Notes: generated by a model from the sequence alone, not told the origin. Shown: positions 24,512 to 36,990, counted from the stretch's first letter. The stretch: DNA of 64,000 nt from Eumeta japonica (GCA_005406025.1 BGZK01000018.1:310001-374000), one strand, 5' to 3'. Numbers and translations: made by a program.

Positions 24512-27500
24512 GAGCCATTCACAGCTATGCTCTAAACTCTAAACTAACGCGCGTGTCGCAACACCCTCCCACGAACATAACGTACCGAATATTATAACTT
24601 TTCTAATGAAATTTTATGCGTGCGCCTCATCATTTCTTTTCGTAACATACTTAATTTTCTAACGGGTTTCACCGTATCTTTAGACGTCCGATGCTAAATA
24701 TTACACTGATTTCTGTTCTACGAACAAGTTAATAGCGTGATATTTAGAAATTATACATAGAGTTACGTTTATAAAATCATTTTAAATTAATTATCTATAT
24801 TATGGATCTAGCAAAGTAAAACTTATTCATTTGTAAAACGTAGGTAACAGAAAAATATCTAAATCCAATGTTTGTGAAGTGGCGATATTTTAATAATATA
24901 AAAATATTTGCATTACTAATATTGTAATACCTATATCTACCGAATAGTAATAAGTCATAGATCTGGCTATCTAGACCATTTACCTCCCTGGATCAGTACG
25001 TAAATATTTACATAAAAAAATTTAAAAAAAAAACCTTTACATGTAACCTTTATAGTTGACATAATAATCTAAAATTATAAAATAGTTGTAACTATATTAT
25101 AACGGTTATTTCTATCAACTTACAGCGTAGTAGATACAAAACGCATATGCATTCGCAATCCATGTACCTATCGATTGTATTTTTTAGGACAAGGGCCTCT
25201 CCCACGACCTTTTGTATTAGAGTTATTTCATAGGTCAATTCTAAAATTAAAGGTCATATTAAAATTGACTTTTCGTTAAAAATGAGTTAAAAGTAAGTCA
25301 CGGAAGAAGCCCTAATTATGCAACTCTACATTTATTTAAGAAGAAAGCTGTACCTTCGATTCGATTCAAAAATCAAATCTCATTTTCCACCTTTCATTAC
25401 TTCTACATCTATATGCGTATTTAAATAAAACATAGTGTATTATTCTTTCATGTAAGGAAGTAAACAGGTATATCTTTCCATGTACACACATAATGTCTGT
25501 TACATACGTTAAAATTCTTAACACATACCACAATAATTTATTTGATAATAACCTCATAGTAATACAGAAGTTTGCACTTTCGTTTTTGTATGGAAATACA
25601 AAATTTCGAAAAAAAAAAACCGCAAATTTCAGTCAATGTGGGTTGACAGGATAGACGTGGATTCTTGGACTCAAAATGTTTTAAATAGTTATTCCACACA
25701 ATAGTACTACACGATAAGTGCGAATACCTAAGCCACAATCACTTGACATATAGTAGAGGGTACATTAAAAATTTTTTGTTGTGATATCATATATTCTACA
25801 TCATGCGGAGTAGGTACGAGCACCAATCCAACTATATCATTTTGTTGCAATCGGTTCATCCGGGTATTTAAACTGTACAATGGAATAAATACTTACATTC
25901 GCTATACATACATAATTATGTATACAAAGATCGAAAACAATACACCCCTTTCGGCTTTACCGTAGTCGGGCAATCGCGGCGAGAGGCGTCGAAGATACGT
26001 TAGAATTATTAATGGTTTTTATACAAGTAACTTAAAAGACATTATGAACAGTTAGAGATTCTCCAGTTGCATAAAATCGACAAACATATAGCGAATAAAA
26101 TATTAAGTAAGAAAATATAATTAATCCTAGAATGTAATACACTCACGAATTATTCATCCATGCTTATAAACAATCAAATCCTTATTGGGTATAAGCATTT
26201 AATATTTTTGCTATTTGAAAAAAGTATTTTTGTTCAAATAGTAGATCTATATCAAAATACTTTATTATACCATAAAAACGTATACAATATAATACATGAA
26301 ATTCTATTCTCCTACGCAGCCTTAGGGAGCGTTTAATTAAAATTAAAGAAGTTTCCATGTAATAATTTGTTCATAGACATTTTCGACGCGATCCTATCGG
26401 TGCCCTGGGTTCTAAAGCCTGTATCGGCCGAAAAGGCCTGTGTGTAATGTACGGCGATAAGATAACTTCTTATCAAAAATTACCTAACATCATGTAGCCG
26501 CAACAATTTTTACACGATTACATATGCAGAGGCAAATTTCTTGGGTTTGATCGTATTCCTTGTTGACAAATCAGTATTTGAAAATCGATATGAATTGCTT
26601 CGACCTTTCTATGGATAAGTTTTATAAATCAAGTTTAAGTAGCAATAGCAAATTACACCGAGTCTGCAAGACAGATATAGAGACAATCGAATTTTTCTTA
26701 GATTACACTGTACAATAGGAACAAGAACACATACTGTCTAGAATAAGTTGTTTTCCTCATATGTTCCGTTTAGATGCATTGAGACTAGTTCACGATATGA
26801 GTAATATTCTTCTTTGCGGTCTATTTTAAGCGGGTTCATAACAATTTTTTTGACCTCGGTAATGTTTGATACTGCATGAAACCATAACAAAAAAAATTGC
26901 ATATATGCATTATGCATTGAAACTTTATTGCTGCATCTAGCTCACAGTATTTAGGTATTCTTTTTTTTTTATATTCATAATTACATTTTTTTCATATACG
27001 TAATAATCATTATATCTTATCATATATGTGTCACAGCATCCATTGCATCCATGGGCGAACGAGACTCGTAGGTATTTATGGTCCGTTTGAACAAACCTAA
27101 AACGATCAACAAATCTACTAAGCGACGTCGTAACGTAACTTCCACTAGTTCGTTGTCACTTTAAATATTTTGCCGATGGGCATTCATTTACTTACGTGAG
27201 AGAACAGTTTTTAGGTTGTTAACGAAAAACGTTCGACCTCGACCATATACAATTCATATTAATTTAAATATTTTGAAGATAGTACTTATGAATTTGGTTA
27301 TCACTACTCTACTGGTACCCTAAGCTATCGCGTACCCTATTATACGTTGACTCGACGACAATAGTACCTTCCGGAAAAAGTGCAAGCCGGATATGTTTTC
27401 CAAGCATAGCTAAATGTTATAGATGATAAATGTGCAAGTTAAATGAATTTAATGAACGAGGGCACTAAAATGAAAAATAACTTACTGTTCATCCCATTAG

Positions 27501-27685
27501 ATCGGTTTACTAAAAATGATGTAGATTAAGTTACATATTCTACATGAAAAGACAAATATTACAGCTTAGTATCATCTCAAATGGCAACTCTCATGGAGTA
27601 GACATGCAATCGGGAAAAAAAATCCATTTTCCTGACTAACTGATGTTAATTGCTTTGCATTTGACTATATATACGCCCAACAAAA
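24512..27685. other. Non-coding DNA
   Basis: About 3.2 kb of mostly AT-rich sequence. No coding frame with a domain, no clear repeat boundary. Confidence 0.5.
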
Positions 27686-27689
27686 ATGA

Positions 27690-27880
27690 ACGGCGGCGAC
27701 TCAGTGGCTCAACCCTAAGCACGGGCAAAATGACCAATGAGTTTTAAAATCAAGTTAAATCAAATGATTCGCTCCGCGTTAGGGAGTATGTTAAGCCGTC
27801 GATCCCGGACGTTATCGTCGTATTTGTGACGTCGGTTGTTAGCAGCTCCCAACCCGCACTAGACCAACGTGAAGTCTAAG
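27690..27880 (+). repeat. Probable degenerate SINE
   Basis: The order GGCGACTCAGTGGCTCAACC, CCGTCGATCCCGGACGTTAT, GTGACGTCGGTTGTTAGCAG and CCCAACCCGCACTAGACCAA resembles common lepidopteran SINEs. It is cut short before a tail. Identification is by word order only. Confidence 0.5.
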
Positions 27881-28047
27881 CGTTCAAATTGAAAAAAAAA
27901 ATGACCGTGGGAGGGTAAGTCTCGGCAATTTAAGTGATTAAAATTTGATTTAAAACAACGTTAAAAATATCTAACTACAAATGTATTTTTACAAACGCTG
28001 CAGTTTTATGCAATACCTATCCATTAGCTTTATACAAAACGAGGGTA
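27881..28047. other. Spacer
   Basis: Nothing recognised. Confidence 0.4.
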
Positions 28048-28049
28048 TA

Positions 28050-29342
28050 CGAGGGCTGCTATTTATATATCCGGAACTGGCCACATACAGAACAATATTT
28101 AAAAAGTATGTAATTAGAACATTTAAAAATGGAACTCCTTAGCTATAGAATAAATATTGTTTCATCTAACTGTCAATTGTTTTACCATTGTGGCGTCATT
28201 TTGAAAATTGCGTCTTTATCACCATGGATTTAGCTTGCGAAAATTTTTGTACGATGATTTATTATGATTTTCGGCGTGGGCTACCTCAAAAACAGTGCAT
28301 CAACCAACTCACTTCGACTTTTGGGGATGAAGCACCACCGAAAACCCCTTTGTAGCACTATTTTAGTGAGTTTAATCGTGGGTGCTCTATGCTCATGGAC
28401 GAATTTAACGAAGGACACCCTAAATCGGTTGTTGTACCACAAAGTATCGATGCTGTGCGGGTAGCAATGATGCAAGATCTTCATGTTATATATCGCGAGA
28501 TAAAGACGTCCTTGAGCATAAGTATCACAGGCATAAATAATAACTTCACACGAAAATTTGACTGTAAAATAAATATGATCGCGTTGGATTCAGCACAATT
28601 TGAGTGTTGATCAAAAACTGGTTTGTGTCGATTGGTGCAAAAAAATGAAAAAAAAAATACAATCATGGTGTGTTAAAAGCTGTTATCTACACAGATTACG
28701 AATTTTGGATCTATGTGTACCCCGAAACCAAACAACAGTCAACGGTGTAGGTGTTCCAAGATGAGCCGAACCCAACAAAAGTGATTCGTGCCAAAAGCTC
28801 TTCGAAGCAAATGGTAGCCTGTTTTTTGTTATAAATTGACATGTGGTTACAGTGCCACTAGAGAATCGTAAAACAGTTAATTCGGAGTGGTACACGACCA
28901 TTTGTTTGCCAGAAGTCTTTGAAGAAATAAGAAAGAACAACCGACAACGCAGAATCGTTCTTCATCATGATAATGTTAGCTAGTCACACGTGGGCCGAAA
29001 CAACTCAACCGACGTGTGACAAGAAGGTCAAAAGATCGAATTGATGGGTCATCCGCCGTGAAGCCCCGATTTGGCAGCCGAAAATTTCTATTTATTCCCA
29101 AGCGTGAACAATAAATTACGTAATCTTTTCGAGCCACGAAGAGGCCGTTGATGCGTTCAAAATGCACCTTTTGAAGATACCTCAATCGGAATGGAAAAGG
29201 TGCTATAAAAATTGGTCGTTTCAGCGTATGCAAAAGTGCATCAATCGTCATGGCAAATATTTTGAAAAGCAATAAAACCGTATTAAATGATAAATTTTTG
29301 TTTCTCTTTGATGTTCCGGACACATAAATAGCACAGCCCTCG
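28050..29342 (+). mobile_element. Full-length decayed mariner (third lineage)
   Basis: The 1293-bp element is bounded by TA duplications (28048-28049 and 29343-29344) and inverted ends CGAGGGCTGCTATTTATATA and, from the right, CGAGGGCTGTGCTATTTATG. Transposase landmarks follow in order on the plus strand: YYDFRRGLP near 28260, EFNRGCSMLMDEFNEGHPKS, the weak block around 28640, SEWYTTICLPEVFEEIRKN near 28880, the second catalytic block HHDNVS near 28965 and a third block where the usual ND before FYLF reads EN. Stops and frameshifts are numerous. Length is normal for the family, so it decayed in place. Confidence 0.9.
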
Positions 29343-29344
29343 TA

Positions 29345-30305
29345 AAATATATATGAAGTTTACAGAATCAGAAAGACAGAGTTGGTCTACTCAGGTAGAA
29401 GAGAAAGTTGACAGTGACGATTTTATAAATCAAAATTATAATGTATGTTAGAGCTAGTTAAAGCATTTGAAATACCCAGGAATTTATGACAAATTTATAG
29501 CAAGTAGACCTACGAGACAGCCAAATACGTATCTAGTACGGGGCATTCCATTCAAATGGAAAGTTTTTATTTAAATTAAGATGGCCTTAAAGAGCGGACA
29601 GTACGCATGATTATTAATGAATGGGCGACGCCAATATGATTTATACGGCGCGAACTGAAAGTATATTTTATCTATCGAGATCCTAATATCGCAAAAAAAA
29701 AAAAAGTGACACGCAGGCAACGTAAGGGCCAGTACTAAATAAGGGCGTTATTATTCTTGCAAATGTTTAGAGACTACAACGAGTAGATAAATTTACGAAA
29801 TCATTTTATATTTATTAATAATAATAATTTTATTCCATGATAACGATAAAGTGAAGATTGTTGTTATCATCTCTATCAATGACAAAACATAAAAAAATGT
29901 TAATGACGGGTCGGAGTCGTGTCCGTAACTTGTAAAATACTTTTCAAATATCTAACTAAACTTTTATCAACCGTTTAGTTATTTTTTATGCTGGAGAAGA
30001 TAAATAATCCACTTACGAATTTCGAAAAACATACCTAAATTTTCTCTAATAATTTTCGCCCGCCTCAATCATTATTAAAGATGTACATCTATAACTGTGT
30101 ATTTTTGTACAATTTAATATTTTAACCTACTGTTACAATGCCCAAAACCGTCTTCTATTTAAATATACCTACCTATTAAATAAATAAAATTGATTTAACA
30201 TTTTAAGAGTTTTTTATTAGTTTAATTATATTTAATTTCATAAGCAAATAATTGCCTTGTAATTATATATATAATACGTTCAATAGTTGTGAGCTATATA
30301 TTTAT
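29345..30305. other. Non-coding DNA
   Basis: No gene recognised. Confidence 0.45.
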
Positions 30306-30307
30306 TC

Positions 30308-30962
30308 TAGCTTTTGCTCGTAGTTCCGCCCGCGTAGATATAAAATGAATGCCTTCGTCTTGTATATCGCGCCACTGCGGACTCAATCTCGATTGTCGCG
30401 TTCTCGGTTTCGGTTTCGCTCTCGATTCTGCTCTTCGTCCCGCATTAAATATCCATTAGAGAGAAAGGGAGAGTAGTATATGTGAAGGTAGGTAAATGAA
30501 AATATTTTACGCAAATGGGATTTGCGTAAAATCCGTTCTTAGTGAGCGTCCACGTCCCTAAAAAAGTAACCATGCCAAAGTTCAAGTCAATCAAACCTAT
30601 AGTTTCACAAATCTCTGATGGTCAGTTAGTGATATTTCCGCTTATCTTTCTTTATATATATAATTCTTCTATACATGTGTTGACAGTGAACTCCTAAACG
30701 GCTGAACCGATTTGAATGAATTGTTTTGTGTGTGTTCAAGTGGATTCGAGGATGGTTTAGATTCACAAATGGGCCTGATAGATGGCGCCGTTGTCGGTAT
30801 GTCAAACGGCTGGACCGATTGGGATGAATTTTTTTATGTATATTCCAATGGGTCCCTGGATGATTTCAAAACACGATTGGACCCATTAGGTGGCGCTGCT
30901 GTCGGCATATCGCTCAAAGCTGTTCCGGGAAGGACGACGTCTACCGAGACAGCTAGTATATA
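30308..30962 (+). repeat. Composite dispersed repeat, copy 1
   Basis: Begins CTAGCTTTTGCTCGTAGTTC and ends CGAGACAGCTAGT, both typical termini of a common lepidopteran repeat. The block at 30520-30615 (GCGTAAAAT...TTAGTGAGCGTCCACGTCC...CAAGTCAATCAAACCTATAG) is shared with 49904-50230. At 30697-30915 a unit of about 115 bp (AAACGGCTGAACCGATTTGA...GGCGCCGTTGTCGG) is tandemly repeated twice. The CTAG end would fit a Helitron 3' terminus, but I could not define the hairpin. Confidence 0.55.
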
Positions 30963-31140
30963 CATATAGATATAATACGTTCAATTGTTTTGAATTTTTG
31001 AAAGACAAAAAACGTTCTTCCAAGGTCTATCAGTAAACACTTTATTAATATTGTAATTATGTATAGATGTAATTAGATAGATGTAAACACGAAGTGATTC
31101 CGGAATCTACTCGCTCTCATTTTCTTTATATTTGTTTCAG

Positions 31141-31272
31141 ACAATGGGCAACGTCGTATTCTCAATTATTTGGTTGCTGATTCTCATATTCATAAGTTTC
31201 TTCGTGGCCGGTTTTGCAGCAGGGTTTTATATTATCCTTTTGCCTCTTACAGTCTGTATAGAACCTTTATCG
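31141..31272 (+). CDS. Small 69-residue membrane protein gene, first coding exon
   Basis: After an acceptor (TTTGTTTCAG at 31140) the ATG at 31144 opens 43 codons beginning MGNVVFSIIWLLILIFISFF and continuing into a Gly/Ala-rich, hydrophobic stretch ending TVCIEPLS at a donor TCG/GTGAGT (31273). Joined in phase 0 to 36791-36871 it gives a 69-residue protein. Residues 4-40 are almost wholly hydrophobic, enough for one or two membrane helices. I recognise this as a type of small conserved arthropod protein but cannot name it. The 5' UTR exon was not located; 24290-24509 is a candidate. Confidence 0.75.
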
Positions 31273-32576
31273 GTGAGTTTTTTTCCTTTTAAACTATGAA
31301 TGTAAATTTCTAACAAATCGAAATAATTTGGGTTTTTTTTTTATTACGAAAGGATTTAATTAAAAAACAAATTGTACCATAGATAGCGTTTTCTTTAATA
31401 TAAAATCAATCGAATACCTGCATGACAATTTTATGCAAATAAAGTTTCTTTTTGAGTTACAGTAGTGATTATTTTCATACAACTCCATAAATAATCGATA
31501 TGTGTTATAGTATTGAATTAAAAGGAAAAGACACAATCAAACTGTAATAAATCAAATCAGTTTGGAGTCGAGTCAACCCATGCGTTTGAGGAATATTATC
31601 GTAGGTTAATATTAATGGTATAATATAAACATAGATCATCTTCGAGACCCTACCGATTTTTCTTCTACTCCCTACAGAATAGATTATGCCCTATAGAACA
31701 GCATGAAAGTTAATCGTACTTCTTCCGTGATAGATAATGTACGTGTTTCGTGTCATTATGCGCCGTTCGGCTATGGCAAGCTATAACAGAATTTGACATA
31801 CTTCACCAAGCAACGACTTTATTTGAATTTATGTTTCGATTCCTGAAGCAATAATTTTGTAATGCATTTAATGCGAAGCACATATAGGCGACTTTAGATG
31901 ATCTCAAAATAGAGCAGGATGCTAACGCAATCCGAACATGACACCATGTTTTATTATTGTTTTATCCCATTGTATAAATAATACATAAGGTAAAAATGTA
32001 GATACCCGCGGTGCGCAGCTTGCGCCATAACGCAAAACATAGGTAATGAACATTGGAGAATGTATTGCATGAATTCCTAAGGACAGCATAACAAGTAATA
32101 GCAACTAGGGCGATAAATCTAAATCTTATCGTCGTGAATCACGTTGAGTTATTGAAAACTAAATTTAAATCGTATCCTGTTAAAAACTACCTTAACCATT
32201 CAAAATACTATACCTATTCGCCGAAGGAGGAGTCGAGAAACTCACCCGCATGCTTCGCCTCTTGGATCATATTCAACTTCATTAATTAGTTATTAATTAC
32301 GTATAGAAGAAAAGCTAATTAGAAATAATGATGTGACTTTATTTGATTTGTGGCGGGTTGAGTGAGTCGCATTGATACGTATATAGCTAGTGATATTATT
32401 GTCGATTAAGTATCTACAAACAGCGTCCGAGCAAACCGACGCCAACCTTTAATGTCATCGTTCGGATTTTCTGATGGGCGTAGTCTGCTACAGTGAGAAA
32501 TACTACGATATTTCTAGTATCAAATAGTTCTATTGCGCAAGATTACATTGTCGACTGATTTTTACGTAGGGGAAGG
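31273..32576 (+). other. Intron of the 69-residue gene, left of the transposon
   Basis: Non-coding; nothing recognised beyond short AT-rich runs. Confidence 0.5.
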
Positions 32577-32654
32577 CCGGGCAAAGTGAATACCCCGGGC
32601 AAAGCGAATACTCCCCACTACTTCTAAAATATTAGTTGTTCATTCAACACACCA

Positions 32655-32776
32655 CCACTGTTACGTTCGGCCATCTTGGTTTAGTACGCGGCAAACATCG
32701 AAGCGAGGGGCCGCGTCGCGTCCCGTCCGCGGAGTTGAGATTTGTGTTTTCGAAAATAAAAGATTGATTTTACGCG
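32655..32776 (+). promoter_or_regulatory. Transposon promoter and 5' UTR exon
   Basis: CpG-rich segment (CGGCCATCTTGG, GAGGGGCCGCGTCGCGTCCC) ending at a strong donor ACGCG/GTAAGTAT (GT at 32777). The matching acceptor TTTGTTTCAG ends at 33032, directly before the transposase ATG. A 256-bp 5' UTR intron is therefore likely. Confidence 0.5.
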
Positions 32777-33032
32777 GTAAGTATATTGATCAATTCTCCT
32801 TTATAACTAGGTGTTGATTTTTAGGAATGTTTTAATTCGGTAGCATATCAAAGTAGGTTTTTATGGTACATTTAACAGAAAGTCAGAATTATTAGTTTTT
32901 GTATGAAATGTGTTAACCTCAAAACTTACCTAGTGGGGCAAAGTGAATAGGGCAAAGTGGATATGGTATCCACTTTGCCCGCCATTTTTCATTGGTGGAT
33001 TATTATCTAAAAATGTCTATTATTTGTTTCAG

Positions 33033-35074
33033 ATGGTAAATAAATATAAAAAAAAACTAAGCAAGGGACGTGGGATGAAAATGCTATGCAAACGGCTATT
33101 AATTTGTGCAAATCTGGAGATTCAATAAAAAGCACAGCTAAAAAGTATGGTTTGGCTTATGCAACCTTGTACAGGCATGTAAAAACCGGCATCGCTGCTT
33201 CAAAACTTGGTCGATTTCATCCTGTTTTCACTGAAAATCAGGAAATAGAGTTGGTGACATATCTCAAAGATATGGATTCTGTATTTTTTGGCTTGACTCG
33301 AGACGAATTCAAAAATTTAGCGTTCATCTACGCCAAGAAAAATAATTTGAACTACCCGAATAACTGGGACAAGTACAAAAAAGCTGGAGATGATTGGCTA
33401 TCGTCATTTTTGTCTCGCCACGATCAAATATCCCTCAGAACTCCAGAGGCAACATCGGTTGCAAGGGCGAAAGGATTTAACAGACATGAAGTTGGACGTT
33501 TTTATGAAAACCTTGAAGCTTTAACAGAAAAATATAATATTGATGCATCTAGTTTATACAACATGGATGAAACTGGTATATCTACAACCACAAATAAGCC
33601 GCCTAAAGTGCTATCAGCGAAAGGTAAGAAACAAGTGGGCATAATCGCCAGTGCGGAACGTGGTCAATTAACTACTGTCATAGGTTGTTGTAATGCTGCT
33701 GGTTCATTTCTCCCACCATTCTTAATTTTCGCCAGAAAAAAGATGCAACTCAGACTACTGGATGGCGCGCCTCCCGGCACTCAAGGAACCTGTACTCCAA
33801 ATGGTTGGACTTCAGGTGAGGTGTTCTTGGATTGGATGCATTTTTTTGTGGAACATGTTCGACCTACCCCTGAGAAAAAAATACTTCTATTATTGGATAA
33901 CCACGAGAGCCATAAGTATTACCCAGCTTTAGATTACGCCAGCAAGAACAATGTCGTAATTTTATCCTTGGCCCCACACACAACTCATAAAATGCAACCC
34001 ATGGATGTAGCGGTTTACGGCCCACTGAAAACTTTCTTTGAAAGGGAGGTAAATTTCTTCCAAAAATCGCACCCAGGACGCATTATAAATCAATACGATG
34101 TAGCCAAACTGTTATCACCAGCTTTTCTGAAAAGTGCAGTAACTCAAAATGCAGTTCATGGATTTGAAAGACCTGGTATTTGGCCAGTGAATAAATATGC
34201 TTTTGGTGAAGAAGATTACGAACCAGCCGCTGTGATTGCAGGCACGTCTAATATGAATATTGGCACAGAAAGTACATACGCACTAGAAACGATCGATATT
34301 CCCAGACCTTTTGCAGAAACTTCTTCAACTCCTTCGCCTTCACTTCTTCAAGAACAGATTCTGTCAAATTCAGTAGATCCTCTATCAGAAATATTTCCAT
34401 CTCGAAACAGAACTCCCTCTTGAGTTTCAAGACTTCGTTGCGCCCATTGCTAACACGCCTGAAATGATTCGTAGCTACGGATGTACACCTGAACCAGAAC
34501 CTGGATGTTCCCGAATTGTCTCCGCTTTTGGCCCAGATATAGCTGCTCAAAGAGGTGACACAGTAGTGCCAGAGACTGAAGTAAATATTAGACAAAATAC
34601 TAGCCGTGACAACTCACCTGATCCGAAACCGGGATGCTCAGCTGCCCACTGCAGTCCCTTGGTGTTAAGACCTATTCCAAATCCTGTTAAACCAATGACC
34701 ACGCGTAAACGGAAATTACAAAAATCTGAAATATTAACAAGTACCCCGATCAAGGAAGATCAAAAGCAGAAATATGAGAAAAATAAAGTTAAAATGTTAC
34801 TAAAAGACTGAATGATAAGTCAAAAAATGTTCCTAAGAAGACTAATACAAAGACTGGCAAAGACAAAAAAACTGCTAAAAAGGTTAAACAGCCAAAGAAA
34901 ATAAAAGAATTTAAGGATATTTTATGCTTTTTTTGCGGTGAAATATATATAGAAGATGACGGCAAACCAATTGAAAATTGGATTCAATGTGACATTTGTC
35001 AACAATGGTGTCACGAAGATTGTTCTGCTTTTGATGGCACTCAAGGGTATACCTGTGACAATTGCCAATCTTAA
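33033..35074 (+). pseudogene. pogo-family transposase (psq HTH, CENPB-type HTH, DDE, PHD-like finger), three frameshifts
   Basis: This catalyses cut-and-paste transposition at TA sites in the nucleus. The ATG at 33033 gives MVNKYKKK, then an A9 run (33048-33056) puts the reading frame off; the next frame (33086-34423) carries an HTH_psq (AINLCKSGDSIKSTAKKYGL), a second HTH region and a DDE domain with NMDETG, LLLDNHESH and MQPMDVA. The spacing between the last two Asp is 35 residues. A second shift lies near 34400; the third frame (34430-34811) is Pro/Ser-rich. A third shift near 34805 leads to a basic stretch and a C4HC3 finger (CFFC...CDIC..WCHEDC...CDNC, 34923-35062), ending TAA 35072-35074. 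All three lesions are single-base, one in a homopolymer, so sequencing error is possible. Confidence 0.85.
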
Positions 35075-35397
35075 TTTTCTATTTTTATAGTGAAGTAAAG
35101 TTTTTTTGATTTTATTAAAGTTAGTTCTAGGTTATCAGAGATTGAATATGGGTATTCACTTTGCCCGAGTACTGTGTTCGCTTTACCCGGGGTAATGGGC
35201 AAAGCGAATACTTTCATACTTTTTTAAATTTTAATTGCAGTTGATTAAATATTTGATTATTATTGGTTGATATGTTCGTATTTGTAAGAGCAATAAATAA
35301 AGACTGATTTGTGATAATTATTTTGTTTTTGTATTGTAAACCTTTTCTGCTATAACCTTAAATACCTTAAGGTATCCACTTTGCCCGGCCTTCCCTA

Positions 35398-36790
35398 GCT
35401 AAAGAGGCCGTCGAGCGTAAGGTCATCTTAAAATATTGACTTTTAAAAGTACTGCGTTGCTGCCTATTTGAACTTCCAACACGACCCATATACAGGCTGG
35501 AGTCAATCATACATCTTTCCGCAAATATTCATAATCTCCTCCGTTTTTTAGAATAATTTTTCCAAAGAAACTATAACAAAAATATATCATTGAAAATATG
35601 CTTATAAATAATCTGAAATAATACAGAGAAAACCCTTTGAAATATTCGGTCAAACGGCGCCCCGCGCCCGTGACGAACGGCCTATGCGATGTATTATTCT
35701 TAAAGAATTTATTTAGTCACTCATCTACAAATGACTTGATGTTGAAGTTATACGTTGGTCGTAATTACGACTCAAAAAGAGCATGCACTTTTTAAATGTG
35801 GAAAGCATGTCTGTTATCTTTTTTTTAATATGATCAGTCAATACTGTTGTGTGTGAAACACGAAAGCACCTGCCCGCTTGTCTTCTACTTGCTGCCGGAA
35901 ATCGCGTAAAAAATTTAAATAGTTAGTATTTTAGATGTGAAAATGTTTCAGACGTACGACCAACACTGTGATCAGCTGGTGATCACGGGAAGTTTGTGGC
36001 ACTATAAGTCAATTATCGCGTAAACTATAAACAGCACGCAATATTACTCATAGCCTCGGAAGTTGACTGTCAGAGTAAATTTCACTATGAAGTTTTGAAG
36101 CTGCAGCGATGTCACCTCTGCAAATGCCACAACAATAAATCACATTTGCATATTCTATAGCAGCGAAAGGCATTGTTATTAAACACTTCAATATTAATCG
36201 CACACAATCTTAATTTCTAAAACGTCAATATCGTAAACGTAACACTTTATAACAAAAATACCTAAACCTCTAAAGCCGCGCATCTGGTCGTCAACCCGTG
36301 CAGATCCACGACGGACTTGCTAGACACTGACTCGCATGCGGCGGGCATCGGCGCCCGCCGCTGCGGGGTGGTGGTGGTTTGAGCGAGCGCATCTTACTAA
36401 ACGCTACTAAGTGTTACTAAACGCTAGGATTTGTATTTCGTACGTTTACACATTTACGTATTATTCTCAAAAACGACTACTTCAATGACTATGGTTTTTT
36501 TTGGAAAAGTTGTTCTGAAAAAGATTTTGGATATTGAACTATAGTTGTACACTACGCTAGCCCGATAGGTGTTGGAAATTCCGTTAAATCTTCATCAACT
36601 CACAGGTTTCCTTACAATGATTTTCTTCGCTATTAAAGGAAATGACAATTTATATTTCAATGTGAGTTAGAAGTCACCGAGGGCTCGATTCGTGTCTCCC
36701 ACATCGCAAGCGGTCGTGCTAATTATTAATTTACTATTGTTATAAGAACCATAAGAACATAAGTGAAATTAATCATTTTACATGTTTCAG
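35398..36790 (+). other. Intron of the 69-residue gene, right part; GC-rich patch at 36290-36385
   Basis: Mostly AT-rich without a gene. At 36290-36385 lies a GC island with the palindrome-like GCGGCGGGCATCGGCGCCCG. On the minus strand it contains GAGTCAGTGTC, an arthropod-like initiator (TCAGT). It might be a promoter of a minus-strand or alternative transcript. Confidence 0.35.
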
Positions 36791-36871
36791 GGGCTCACGG
36801 ACTTTCTGCTGACCTGTGTACAGTTCCCCAAATACTGTGCACAAGCTATGATGGATGGAAGATCATTTTAA
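36791..36871 (+). CDS. Small 69-residue membrane protein gene, last coding exon
   Basis: Acceptor CATGTTTCAG ends at 36790. The exon encodes 26 residues, GLTDFLLTCVQFPKYCAQAM through MDGRSF, and stops at TAA 36869-36871. Cys spacing and the MMDG-S-F end look conserved rather than random. Phase matches the exon at 31141-31272 exactly, and the joined frame has no stop, which supports the model strongly. The total intron of 5518 bp is filled by the pogo element. Confidence 0.75.
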   Translation, partial: GLTDFLLTCVQFPKYCAQAMMDGRSF

Positions 36872-36990
36872 CAACTGCAAAAAAAATGAACTTTGTTAAG
36901 TTTAAGAAAGAGCATATTTAATGTTATTTTAATTGTACTCTCCCCGCTACTAAGAAGTTAATAAAGTTAAGATTTAACATAGAAATTTGT
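36872..36990 (+). terminator. 3' UTR and poly(A) signal of the 69-residue gene
   Basis: AATAAA at 36960-36965, about 90 bp after the stop, fits a short 3' UTR ending near 36985. Confidence 0.55.

Larger units (their letters stand above)
32579..35395 (+). mobile_element. pogo-type DNA transposon with PHD-finger transposase
   Basis: The 2817-bp element is flanked by TA (32577-32578 and 35396-35397). Inverted ends read GGGGAAGGCCGGGCAAAGTG (left) and GGGAAGGCCGGGCAAAGTGG (right). A motif GGGCAAAGYGAATAC is repeated inside both ends, as expected for transposase-binding sites: 32587, 32605, and near 32937 and 32947 at left, and near 35157, 35177 and 35197 at right. A GC-rich promoter-like stretch (32655-32776), a 5' UTR intron, one transposase gene and AATAAA signals at 35292-35301 complete it. 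It lies in the intron of the 69-residue gene, same strand. Ends are well kept, so it is young or recently active. Confidence 0.9.

Noticed and set aside
24274..24522. 82-codon minus-strand frame in the GC-rich patch
   Set aside because: Cys-rich but without a known pattern; explained by GC-rich composition.
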